A DNA stretch of 64,000 nt from Acidobacteria bacterium Ga0077534 (lineage in GTDB: Bacteria; Acidobacteriota; Blastocatellia; Pyrinomonadales; Pyrinomonadaceae): contig LNEI01000009.1 of assembly GCA_001464455.1 (NCBI GenBank), positions 1 to 64,000 of the forward strand. Reading direction: 5' to 3'. The position numbers and the translations under genes were made by a program. Within the stretch, counting starts at the first letter, position 1, and every line of letters starts with the position of its first letter. Below the pieces are notes generated by a model. The model saw only the letters and a list, made by a program, of their open reading frames with translations. It did not search any database and was not told the DNA's origin. This document shows positions 25,783 to 33,873 of this stretch, in pieces.

Positions 25783-26659
25783 AGCTAAATCCGCCTCCGC
25801 TGCCGCCCTGCGACGGGAAAAAAGGCTTGAGCATGCCGGCAAAAGCGGCAAGGTTTCGCGTTTGAATAAGTATCTCGCCAGGGCCGGTAAACTCAGCAAC
25901 CATGCCCTCGCCGCTCAGCATACTGCGGAAAAAGCCGCTTTTCGCCGCCTTTCGCAGGTTGTATTGCATGTGGCCTTCCCAGGCCACAAGATGGCCAGTA
26001 TCGATGACGTACTGTTCGCCCGGACGCAGCGTTTTGCGATGGATCGCCCCAAACGACGACACCAGCAGCAAACCTGCACCGGAAACCTGAAGAACGAAGA
26101 GGCCTTCACCTCCAAAAAATGACTTGGCACCACCAAATTTCGTATCAACCGTGAGAGCCGTGTCGCCCGCAAGATACGAACTCGATTGGACCATGAAAAC
26201 CTGATTCTGCATCTCGATGCCCGCGACATCGCCCGGAGCTCCCGGAGCCAAACTCACCTCGCCCGGACCACCCTGGGCGGTAAATGTCGACACAAATGCC
26301 GACTCGCCGCCGACCGCTCGTTTCAAAGCCCCGAATACGCCACCCTTGAGTTCTGAATTGAGATCAATGTTCGCTGACATCGAGACCATGGCTCCTGCTT
26401 CAGCGGATATTGACTGGTTCGCCTTTAAATTTACGACCGCCAGAGCAAACGCTCCCTGGTGCTTTATTTCCCAGGTATATCCTCGGCCCTGTCCGCGACC
26501 GTCGGTGTCAAAGTGAAATGCTTCGTTCCCTGACTGCGGGGGCATTTGAGGGGTTGGGGCGACCGGTGGAGGCGGTGCGGCTGCTTGCAGAACAAGTCCG
26601 CAGGAACCGCAAAATCTGGCCCCGTCCAGCAACGGAGCATTACATTTAGGACAATTCAT
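25772..26659 (-). CDS. AIM24/TIGR00266 family protein with N-terminal zinc ribbon
   Basis: 295 residues. A zinc ribbon (CPKCNAPLLDGARFCGSCG, 3-21) is followed by a Pro-rich linker and an AIM24-type beta-sandwich domain (about 65-285), with YTWEIKHQGAFALAVVNL, SISAEAGAMVSMS, FFGGEGLFVLQVSGAG and HLVAWE as landmarks. The family is widespread, and related to the mitochondrial AIM24 protein, but its bacterial function is unsettled. The C terminus is Gly/Ser/Phe-rich. It overlaps the LOG gene upstream (ATGA) and the ptsI start downstream, so three proteins appear translationally linked. Confidence 0.87.
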   Translation of the reverse strand: MNCPKCNAPLLDGARFCGSCGLVLQAAAPPPPVAPTPQMPPQSGNEAFHFDTDGRGQGRGYTWEIKHQGAFALAVVNLKANQSISAEAGAMVSMSANIDLNSELKGGVFGALKRAVGGESAFVSTFTAQGGPGEVSLAPGAPGDVAGIEMQNQVFMVQSSSYLAGDTALTVDTKFGGAKSFFGGEGLFVLQVSGAGLLLVSSFGAIHRKTLRPGEQYVIDTGHLVAWEGHMQYNLRKAAKSGFFRSMLSGEGMVAEFTGPGEILIQTRNLAAFAGMLKPFFPSQGGSGGGFSFGN

Positions 26660-27213
26660 CGTGAAACTTCTCCAGGACGTCCTATCAGAAAAGATGCCGC
26701 TGTTTCGGCATCATCTGCAAAATCGAGAAAAGAAAGGTCCTTATCGCTTACGACTAGGTTTGACCTCCACGCCTCCACGACTGCGTTCCAGCAATCGCCC
26801 ACCAGAACGAGCGGACGCGGTTCGAGAACGCCTGTGGTCAGCTTGTTCCAAACGAGCGATATCTCCGTAACGGTTCCCATTCCGCCACGAAAAGCAACGA
26901 ATCCGACGGAACGCGCAATGAGATTCTGCAGCCTGTCATAAAAATGATCGGTCGCGACTTTGTCGGTCAAAAAGCGGTTAGGCTCGGATTTGAACTGATT
27001 CATCACGATGCCCAGCACGCGGCCGCCTTTCTCGCGTGCGCCGCGTGATGCGGCTTCCATTACGCCGAGATATCCGCCGGTGCAGATCGTAAATCCAGCC
27101 TCAGCAAGGCGCCCGCCAAGTTCGCGGGCTTCACGGTATTCGGGCGAATCTTCGCCGCATTTTGAGCCGCCGAAGATGGTTACTATTTTTTCGGTATTAT
27201 TGGTTGCGAGCAC
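26656..27213 (-). CDS. LOG-family Rossmann-fold protein (TIGR00725-like)
   Basis: About 186 residues from a GTG at 27213, which has GGAG 9 bases upstream; a TTG at 27255 directly after the upstream stop is the alternative. VTIFGGSKCGEDSPEY starts the nucleotide-binding fold, TGGYLGVMEAASRGA and the GGMGTVTEISLVWN stretch carry the family signature (usually PGGxGTxxE; here the Pro is Arg). LOG proteins cleave nucleotide monophosphates to the free base, and members of this branch are often called molybdenum-cofactor-carrier-like without proof. Cytoplasmic. It is packed between the MFS gene and the AIM24 gene. Confidence 0.82.
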   Translation of the reverse strand: MLATNNTEKIVTIFGGSKCGEDSPEYREARELGGRLAEAGFTICTGGYLGVMEAASRGAREKGGRVLGIVMNQFKSEPNRFLTDKVATDHFYDRLQNLIARSVGFVAFRGGMGTVTEISLVWNKLTTGVLEPRPLVLVGDCWNAVVEAWRSNLVVSDKDLSFLDFADDAETAASFLIGRPGEVSR

Positions 27214-27255
27214 GTCAATGACTCCATTATAGTCCGTTTTCTCAGGTAATTTCAA

Positions 27256-28620
27256 TTAAGCCTTACTTGCTTCCTCCGGCGTCATGTTACCGGCTTCGTG
27301 AATAGCACGCGTGGTATCGGTGAACAAGAGAACGATCGTTCCAACAACAAAAAAGACGATCAACCCGAGTATTGCTTGCCGAAACGACCCGGTCGCTCCG
27401 ACGATGATCGTGAACATGAGCTGGCCCATCCATGATGTTCCTTTCTCCGATATCTCGTAAAGACCGAAGAATGCCGACTCGCGGCCTTTGGGGATCATTT
27501 GCGAGTAAAGCGATCGCGAGAGAGCCTGCGCTGCACCGAGAACCATGCCGATCGCACCGCCCATAAGGTACGCCTGTGTCTTGGTTTCAAAGAATGCGTA
27601 TGCGTATATTACGATCCCGCTCCAGATAATAAGCGCAAGGATTATGGTCGACTTAGAACCGAGAAACCGTGCGATCCTTTCAAATATGAGAGCCCCGAGA
27701 AATGCTGAAAACTGTGCGATACAGAAAATAATGATCAGAAATGAATTGTCGGTTTCGAGGCCCTTCGAGGTAAACAGCTCATAAGAAATGAAAACGGAAG
27801 ACTGCAGGATCACGGTTTGAATACCGTCATTATAGAAGAGATAGGCGATCAGAAATAGCATTGTAAACCGCAGCCGCTTTAGCTCCCTGAATGTCTGCCA
27901 TAACTCGCGAAATCCGACCCTGACCAGGTCCTTATTCTGCTTCACCGATTTTTCCGGCAATCGGTTGCGAACGAGTGAAAAGGTGACAACAGCAAACAGC
28001 CCCCACCACAGCGACGCTATCAGGAACGAGATCCTTACCGCCATGCCCGTCGATATCCCGAGGGCTTCTGCATTTGATATAAAAAGCAGATTCAGCACCA
28101 GCATGACAAAACCACCGATGTAGCCAAGCCCGTAGCCGTAACTTGAAACCTTATCCCGCTGGTCCTCGGAAGTTATGTCGATGAGAAAGGCATTATAAAA
28201 AACATTGGCGGCAGCAAAACTCATCGTCGAGACGATATACAAGATGCTGCAGGCGATGTACGATTCGGTAACGAAGAAAAGCAAGGCACCCGCGATGACG
28301 CCCAGATAGCAAAATGCAGCCATCATGAGCTTTTTTAGGTGTGTGTAATCTGCGATCGCACCCAGTACTGGGAGAAAGATCACCAGCGAGACGACAGACA
28401 GGGCCGTGCAGAACGCCGGCAGGCCCTTTGGCGTTACATTAAAAAAGAAAAGGTCGAGGATGACCCCATTTTCGCCTACCGCTTGCTGGGCCAGATTTAG
28501 AAGATACGGCCCGATGAGAACGCCGACGACGGTCGTAAAGAACGCCGAATTCGCCCAGTCGTACATCATCCATCCGAAGATCTCTCTGCGGTCATTTTTG
28601 CCGACGATCGTTTCGGTCAT
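27256..28620 (-). CDS. MFS transporter of the UMF1/ATG22 type
   Basis: 454 residues with about 12 hydrophobic segments. The start, EIFGWMMYDWANSAFFTTVVG, is the hallmark of the UMF1 family (vacuole effluxer Atg22-like). IADYTHLKKLMM is the loop 2-3 motif, and GAAQALSRSLYSQMIP plus FFGLYEISEKGTSWMGQL are the conserved C-terminal motifs. Bacterial members are thought to export amino acids or other small molecules, but the substrate here is unknown. It heads the run MFS, LOG, AIM24, ptsI on the minus strand and is divergent from the murU-like gene. Confidence 0.9.
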   Translation of the reverse strand: MTETIVGKNDRREIFGWMMYDWANSAFFTTVVGVLIGPYLLNLAQQAVGENGVILDLFFFNVTPKGLPAFCTALSVVSLVIFLPVLGAIADYTHLKKLMMAAFCYLGVIAGALLFFVTESYIACSILYIVSTMSFAAANVFYNAFLIDITSEDQRDKVSSYGYGLGYIGGFVMLVLNLLFISNAEALGISTGMAVRISFLIASLWWGLFAVVTFSLVRNRLPEKSVKQNKDLVRVGFRELWQTFRELKRLRFTMLFLIAYLFYNDGIQTVILQSSVFISYELFTSKGLETDNSFLIIIFCIAQFSAFLGALIFERIARFLGSKSTIILALIIWSGIVIYAYAFFETKTQAYLMGGAIGMVLGAAQALSRSLYSQMIPKGRESAFFGLYEISEKGTSWMGQLMFTIIVGATGSFRQAILGLIVFFVVGTIVLLFTDTTRAIHEAGNMTPEEASKA

Positions 28621-28762
28621 ATTGTTTCGCTAAGCGGAAAGTAAGTTTCAAAATAGAGCAGATAGCCGAGTTTGTCGAACGCGGATGCCTCTGAACTTTC
28701 GACTTTGTAACATTGATTTTCAAAACATCCCGATTTCCCTTATCATCTTTATTTCGACTTGT

Positions 28763-29761
28763 ATGAAGGCAATGATCCTCGCCGCGGGTTTCGGCACGCG
28801 ACTCTTTCCACTGACCATCGACAGAACCAAACCGGCAATTCCCTTCCTGGGTAAGCCATTGGTGGGATACGTCGCGGAATATATTGCAAAATTTGGCATT
28901 ACGGACATCGTCGTAAACCTGCACCACCAACCGCAGTCGGTCATCGACGCTCTCGGTGACGGGAGCAGGTTTGGTGTGAATATCGACTATACGGTCGAGC
29001 AGCCCGCTATCCTTGGAACATCAGGCGCTCTCGATTTCGCTCGCAAGCATCTCGAAAACGACACTTTTGTCATCGTAAACGGAAAGATAATCACCGACAT
29101 CGATATAGCCGCAGCGATCGAAACGCACAAAAGGTCCGGAGCGATCGCCACGATGGTCCTCAAGGAAAATCACAAGCGAGAGAAGTTTACCGTTGTCCAC
29201 ACAAAAGACGGTGCGATAGATTACTTTGGCCCCCACGCGACGCCCGTGACCGGTGCAGAGCTTCGCGATACCGAGCATGACATCGTAACGCCGCTGATGT
29301 TTACGGGAATTCACATCCTTGAACCCGAGATCCTCGACATGATCCCGCCCGGCGTCTACTCCGACACGGTGACCGACATCTATATCCCTTATATTAAAAG
29401 CGGAGGAAAGATCGCGGCACACGTCGCCGATGGAGAATGGTTCGAATTATCGACCATTCCGCGATATCTGGACATCTCTCTAGCTATGATGGGGACGTGC
29501 AATATGCATTTCGGCGAGAATTGCGTACTTCGCGGGGCAGCGGGGCTGCGTGATTCGATCCTTTGGGACGGCGTCACGATCGGCGATGGTGCGACGCTAT
29601 ACAGGACGATCATCGCGGACGGCGTCACGATCGAGCCGGGTGAGCATTTTGAGAACGCCGCCATCGTCCGAGCGGATATGGTCAGAACCTGTAAAGAAAT
29701 TCCAGAAAAAGCACTAAAAGGCTACGTGCAGGGCGAAAATTACATTGTTCCGTTGAACTAA
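28763..29761 (+). CDS. Nucleotidyltransferase, MurU-like (MurNAc-1-P uridylyltransferase candidate)
   Basis: 332 residues from ATG 28763, where the conserved MKAMILAAGFGTRLFPLT begins. The catalytic domain (about 1-235) has the signature loop, the KP of DRTKPAIPFLGKPL, and VIVNGKIITDIDI in place of the usual VxNGDxxxD. It is followed by a short left-handed beta-helix-like end (DGVTIGDGATLYRTIIADGV). The gene is 6 bp from an AmgK-like kinase. In Pseudomonas the AmgK/MurU pair converts recycled MurNAc to UDP-MurNAc, so that role is likely. The beta-helix tail is absent from the shorter Pseudomonas MurU, so another NDP-sugar product is possible. Confidence 0.8.
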   Translation: MKAMILAAGFGTRLFPLTIDRTKPAIPFLGKPLVGYVAEYIAKFGITDIVVNLHHQPQSVIDALGDGSRFGVNIDYTVEQPAILGTSGALDFARKHLENDTFVIVNGKIITDIDIAAAIETHKRSGAIATMVLKENHKREKFTVVHTKDGAIDYFGPHATPVTGAELRDTEHDIVTPLMFTGIHILEPEILDMIPPGVYSDTVTDIYIPYIKSGGKIAAHVADGEWFELSTIPRYLDISLAMMGTCNMHFGENCVLRGAAGLRDSILWDGVTIGDGATLYRTIIADGVTIEPGEHFENAAIVRADMVRTCKEIPEKALKGYVQGENYIVPLN

Positions 29762-29767
29762 TACTCG

Positions 29768-30772
29768 ATGTCCGACCACCAAAAACGGTTAGAAGCTTTC
29801 CTCGATTCACGCTCTCAGCCCCGCGATCTCCAGTCGCTGACGGCGGATGCTTCGACGCGCGAGTATTTTAGGATCAGTTGGAACGGCTCGTCCGCGATCG
29901 CGTGCGTTTACCCGGAACCTTTCGACCCGACCAGCCAACCCTATCTCGACGTAACCAGGCTTTTCCACGCCGGCGGGCTTCCCGTGGCAGATGTTTACGA
30001 CTATGACGGCGATCAAGGCGTGATCGTTCAGGAAGACCTCGGCGACACGATCCTTCGCGAGGTCCTGCTCGAAACGGACGAAACGGACGCTAAGCGCAAA
30101 CTCGACGAGGCGATATCCCTGATCGCGCGGATCCAAACCGTCACTCAGAAGGCGTACGATACAAATTCCATCGCATCGAGGCTTAAGTTTGACGCGGAGA
30201 AGCTTCTCTGGGAACTGAATTTTTTTAAGGAGCATTACTTCACGACCTACAGAAAATCCCCGCTCACGCCGGACGAGGACGCCGAAATAAGCGCCGAATT
30301 TGTAACTTTAGCGTCGGAACTCGAGTCGTGTGCGACCGTGCTGTGTCACCGCGACTTTCATGCGGCCAATATCATGATCGACGGCCGCGGACAGATGCGG
30401 ATCATCGACCATCAAGACGCCCGGATCGGCTCACCCACGTACGATCTGGTCTCGCTGCTGCTCGATCGGATAACCGAACCGCCCTCACGCGAATGGCTCG
30501 GCGAGAAACGAGGTTATTTTTTGAGCGTGAGGCGACGGCTCGGGCTTCCGGCACTGGATGAAGACCAGTTCGCGAATGAATTTCGCTTACAGACGATCCA
30601 GCGGTGCCTAAAAGCCGCGGGAACGTTCTCCTTTCAGTCGGTAAATCGCGGAAAAACCTATTTTGTGCCCTTTATCAAGCCGATGTTCCGTATTTCCTTA
30701 CGCTCAGCCGAAAGCCTGGGCCGATTTCCCTTCATCCAAAAGATCCTCGCCCGAGCGATCTCACAGGATTGA
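29768..30772 (+). CDS. Aminoglycoside-phosphotransferase-fold sugar kinase, AmgK-like
   Basis: 334 residues. The N-terminal DASTREYFRI, the catalytic loop CHRDFHAANIMI (HxDxxxxN, about 197-208) and the metal-binding IIDHQDARIGSPTYDLVSLL are those of AmgK, the anomeric kinase that phosphorylates MurNAc and GlcNAc at C1. True aminoglycoside kinases lack the HQDA/GP-type context. The nucleotidyltransferase 6 bp upstream supports a cell-wall recycling pair. Cytoplasmic, no signal peptide. The stop is followed by the 21-bp repeat array. Confidence 0.85.
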   Translation: MSDHQKRLEAFLDSRSQPRDLQSLTADASTREYFRISWNGSSAIACVYPEPFDPTSQPYLDVTRLFHAGGLPVADVYDYDGDQGVIVQEDLGDTILREVLLETDETDAKRKLDEAISLIARIQTVTQKAYDTNSIASRLKFDAEKLLWELNFFKEHYFTTYRKSPLTPDEDAEISAEFVTLASELESCATVLCHRDFHAANIMIDGRGQMRIIDHQDARIGSPTYDLVSLLLDRITEPPSREWLGEKRGYFLSVRRRLGLPALDEDQFANEFRLQTIQRCLKAAGTFSFQSVNRGKTYFVPFIKPMFRISLRSAESLGRFPFIQKILARAISQD

Positions 30773-30818
30773 TCGCAGGCCCGCGACGGGTGATTCCGCA
30801 GCGAACAAATTCACGTGA

Positions 30819-31070
30819 CCTGAGCCCTCTGCCCCGTGACCTGAGCACTCTGCCCCGTGAGTTGAGTACTCTGCCCCATGACCTGAGCCCTCTGCCCCGC
30901 GAGTTGTGCACTCTGCCCCGCAACCTGAGCACTCTGCCCCGTGACCTGAGCACTCTGCCCCGTGGCCTGAGCACTCTGCCCCGTGGCCTGAGCACTCTGC
31001 CCCGTGACCTGAGCACTCTGCCCCGCGACCTGAGCACTGTGCCCGCAGGGCTGAGAGGTCTGCCCGCAGC
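30819..31070. repeat. 21-bp tandem repeat array, 12 units
   Basis: Twelve units of exactly 21 bases with core TGAGCACTCTGCCCC. Units vary at 1-5 positions; the last two are the most diverged. Because 21 is a multiple of 3, several frames on both strands stay open and would encode LSTLPRD-type or AQVTGQS-type repeats, but none has a proper start and the pattern is base-level, not codon-level. The array follows the AmgK-like gene by about 45 bases. A related array lies at 42032-42262. Confidence 0.9.
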
Positions 31071-31225
31071 AAAATAGTCGGAAACTCAAGTCACTAGTAA
31101 AGATCTTCCCGCGTGATTCGCAGAAATAGGCCGCCGGACACCGCATTGGTACTGGCGTTCGTGGAATTTGGGACTAAACTGTATTTTCGAGACGTCGGAT
31201 CGAAGCTAATGCGGGCGATGCATGC

Positions 31226-31660
31226 CTAAACTCGCAGATGATCGCCGCGCCAATTCTTTATCGCCAGCTTTATTTCCTTTGTGGACGCGAAATCTCCGTT
31301 CAAGGTCCGCTCGACCAGAGCCGGAAGTTCCTCGTCCGACGCAAACCTCAAGGCAATTATCTGGCCCGTGCGAAGTCCGCCCGCCCGCTTTGCGAGTTCC
31401 GGCGACAAAACCTCGCGGTAACGCAGCCGTTCCTCGAGCCTGATGACGCGGTCCTGAGCCTTGAGCGACTGCAATCTCGCGGCGAGCGAAAGCAAGGCGA
31501 CTCCGAACGAAAGCAGCAGATATTGAACGCGGAACCATTCGAATTCCATCACGACGCAGACGGCCGCCCAGATGAGATTGATGAGCAGGATCGGCGTGAT
31601 CACGAAATGAACGAGCGGGTACCAGCGGGTGTGATTTTGATAGGTTTGTGTTTCGGCCAT
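31226..31660 (-). CDS. DUF6526-like membrane protein
   Basis: About 144 residues from ATG 31660 (MAETQTYQNHTRWYPLVHF), chosen because it starts the conserved NHTRWYPLVHF region and avoids overlap with the ABC exporter; an ATG 7 codons earlier is possible. Two membrane helices (FVITPILLINLIWAAVCVV and YLLLSFGVALLSLAARL) are followed by a cytoplasmic helical part that contains DRVIRLEERLRY. The pattern fits the DUF6526 family, whose function is not established. It follows the ABC exporter by 4 bases on the same strand. Confidence 0.75.
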   Translation of the reverse strand: MAETQTYQNHTRWYPLVHFVITPILLINLIWAAVCVVMEFEWFRVQYLLLSFGVALLSLAARLQSLKAQDRVIRLEERLRYREVLSPELAKRAGGLRTGQIIALRFASDEELPALVERTLNGDFASTKEIKLAIKNWRGDHLRV

Positions 31661-31664
31661 TTGA

Positions 31665-33632
31665 TTATAGTTTGGTCGCACTTAGCGTTTCTTTTTCTTT
31701 ACCGGTGAAGTCTTCGCCGGGATTTACAAATAAATTCTGTTCAAAACGGTACTGCTTATCGTAAAGCTGTCGATAACGCCCGTCCATCGCGATCAACTCG
31801 TCGTGCGTGCCGCGTTCGAGGATCTCGCCGGCTTCGACCACTAGGATCTGATCGGCACTGCGGATCGTCGAAAGACGGTGGGCGATGACAAATGTGGTTC
31901 TTCCCTTTCGCAGATTATTTAAACCTTCTTGAATTAAAGCTTCCGATTCGCTGTCGAGGCTCGAGGTCGCTTCGTCGAGGATAAGAATTCGCGGGTCGGC
32001 GAGCAGAGCACGTGCGATAGCGATGCGTTGCCGCTGTCCGCCCGAAAGCTTGACGCCTCGTTCTCCGACGATGGTGTTATAGCCTTCGGGAAATTTCTCG
32101 ATGAACTCATCCGCGTTCGCTACGCGGCAGATCTCCTTGATCTTCTCAAGGTTTGCTTCGGGGTTTGAGAAACGAATGTTGTCGAGTATCGTGCCGTCGA
32201 AGAGAAAATTGTCCTGCAAAACAACCCCGAGATGGCTGCGGTAATCGCGGAGTTTGACGGATTGGAGGTCCTTGCCGTCGATCGTGATACGACCGGCGTC
32301 GACAGACCGGTCAGAACCGCCTGCGTCAGCGGGCGGCAATCTCTTCGCGTCGTCGTCAAGTTGAGTCGCAGGTTCTGGCGTTGATTTCGCGGCAGCGTCA
32401 GTGCCCCCCGCTAACGCAGGGGGGTCTGACTTCTTAGGCTGAATAAAATTCAACACCAGACTCAATATCGTTGACTTGCCCGAACCGCTTGAACCAACCA
32501 ACGCGGTCGTCGTTCCCGCTTCCGACCGGAACGAGACGCCCTTCAAGACCGGTACGCCCGGGTCGTATTCAAAATAAACGTTCTCAAACTCGATCGCCCC
32601 GTCCACGGATGGCAGCGGCTCTTTTTCCGCGTCTTCGTCGGTCTCGGTCTTCATCGCCATCACTTCGCGGATGCGGTCGAGGCCGGCCAGGGCTTCGGTT
32701 ATCTGCGTTCCGACCGAAGTCAGCTCAAAGACCGGGATCGCGAGCAGGAACGTGAACGATATGTACATCAGAAAATCGCCCAGCGTCATCGTGCCTGTCT
32801 GGACTGCATTCCCGCCGATAAGGATCATCACGACCGCAACGGCGCCGATGATGATCGAGGAAAACGAACCGATCGCCGAAACGCCGGTGACCGATTTGGC
32901 GATGTTCCGAAACAGCCGGTGGGCACCACGTGTAAACGAAAGCTCCTCGCGTTTTTCCGCCGTGTATGCCTTTACAATACGAATTCCGCCCAAACTTTCG
33001 CCGAGCCGTCCCGTAACCTCAGCCGTTATCTCGCCGCGTTCGCGAAAGATCGGCCGCAGCACCTTGAACGCGTACATCAGCGCAGAACCAAAAATGATCA
33101 AAACAACCAAAGTCGCCGCCGTTAGCTGCCAATTCAGATAAAAGAGCACGCCGATCGCAATGATCGCGGTCACGATGCCGCCGAGTATCTGCCCAAGCCC
33201 CGTGCCGACGAGATTTCGAATGCCTTCTGCGTCGTTCATGATCCGCGAGATCAGTTGGCCGCTCTGCGTCGAGTCAAAATAGTTGATCGGCAGCCGCTCG
33301 ATGTGAGCCTGCACGCGCATTCGCATGTTCGTGATCGCAAGCTGAGCCGCGACGCCGAGTATCTGCGACAAAGCAAAGCTGGTAATTCCCTGCACCAAGG
33401 TCGATACGCCGATCGCAAGGGCGATCCACTTGATCAGCTCATACCGTTGGTTCGTGAAAACCTCATCGCCGATAAACTTCGTCGACGCCGGCAAAACCAT
33501 TCCCGCGAGCCGCGAAACAAGCATCAGCAAACTGCCCACCAGCAGCCGCCACCGCGCGTTCCACATGATCTTGCGAGCCTCGGCCCAGGCGGTCGAATAG
33601 TTCACCTTCTTCTTTTTCTTTTCTTCCGCCAT
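31665..33632 (-). CDS. ABC exporter, fused permease and ATPase (MsbA/LmrA type)
   Basis: 655 residues: a six-helix exporter domain (about 20-320) and an ATPase domain with Walker A GSSGSGKST (near 380), Q-loop VVLQDNFLFDGTI, signature LSGGQRQRIAIARALL, Walker B ILILDEATSSLD and H-loop IAHRLSTI. It is a half-transporter that works as a homodimer, typically flipping lipids or exporting drugs or peptides. Residues about 401-441 (DPPALAGG ... LPPADAGGSDRS) are an in-frame insertion encoded by an inverted-repeat element, placed in the variable loop after the Walker A helix and before GRITIDGKDL. It is divergent from asnS. Confidence 0.92.
   Translation of the reverse strand: MAEEKKKKKVNYSTAWAEARKIMWNARWRLLVGSLLMLVSRLAGMVLPASTKFIGDEVFTNQRYELIKWIALAIGVSTLVQGITSFALSQILGVAAQLAITNMRMRVQAHIERLPINYFDSTQSGQLISRIMNDAEGIRNLVGTGLGQILGGIVTAIIAIGVLFYLNWQLTAATLVVLIIFGSALMYAFKVLRPIFRERGEITAEVTGRLGESLGGIRIVKAYTAEKREELSFTRGAHRLFRNIAKSVTGVSAIGSFSSIIIGAVAVVMILIGGNAVQTGTMTLGDFLMYISFTFLLAIPVFELTSVGTQITEALAGLDRIREVMAMKTETDEDAEKEPLPSVDGAIEFENVYFEYDPGVPVLKGVSFRSEAGTTTALVGSSGSGKSTILSLVLNFIQPKKSDPPALAGGTDAAAKSTPEPATQLDDDAKRLPPADAGGSDRSVDAGRITIDGKDLQSVKLRDYRSHLGVVLQDNFLFDGTILDNIRFSNPEANLEKIKEICRVANADEFIEKFPEGYNTIVGERGVKLSGGQRQRIAIARALLADPRILILDEATSSLDSESEALIQEGLNNLRKGRTTFVIAHRLSTIRSADQILVVEAGEILERGTHDELIAMDGRYRQLYDKQYRFEQNLFVNPGEDFTGKEKETLSATKL
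32309..32432. repeat. REPIN-like inverted-repeat element inserted in frame inside the ABC exporter gene
   Basis: Arms 32309-32340 and 32401-32432 are inverted copies of each other (GTCAGAnCCnCCTGCGT, then AGCGGG). Each arm is itself a hairpin: CCGCC..GGGCGG in one, CCCCCC..GGGGGG in the other. Two REP-like hairpins in inverted orientation are the architecture of a REPIN. The insert length keeps the reading frame. Confidence 0.75.
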
Positions 33633-33739
33633 ATTTGTATGCCCTCAGTCTGATTATTATCGGGACGCAAGTCAACACTCCTTTTCCGCAGATCGGGCTT
33701 CGATGCGGGGCGGATTCTCGCGCATCGAGATTCTGCCTT

Positions 33740-33822
33740 TGCGTTTTCTTTGCAATCTTTGCCGCTTCGCGTGAGAAATGGTTCGTTACCGCAAAGCCCC
33801 CGAAGTTCGCGAAGAAAATGCG
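33740..33822. repeat. Intergenic inverted-repeat element
   Basis: TGCGTTTTCTTTGC at 33740 onward and its near-complement, GCGAAGAAAATGCG, at 33809-33822 belong to arms of about 33 bases, roughly 70% identical when inverted. The element lies in the 240-base divergent gap between the ABC exporter and asnS. Nothing else was seen in that gap except the presumed promoters. Confidence 0.55.
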
Positions 33823-33873
33823 TTTTGTTTGTTAGTTTCTATCATTTAGAATCGTAGTTCTCGTGAGATCTCT

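Noticed and set aside
30819-31070. CRISPR array
   Set aside because: The 21-base units are contiguous, with no unique spacers and no cas genes.
30604-31077. Open frames over the 21-bp array on both strands that would encode Leu/Pro-rich or Gln/Ser-rich repeat proteins
   Set aside because: Frames stay open only because the unit is 21 bases. They overlap the amgK-like gene or lack a ribosome-binding site, and unit variation shows no codon bias.
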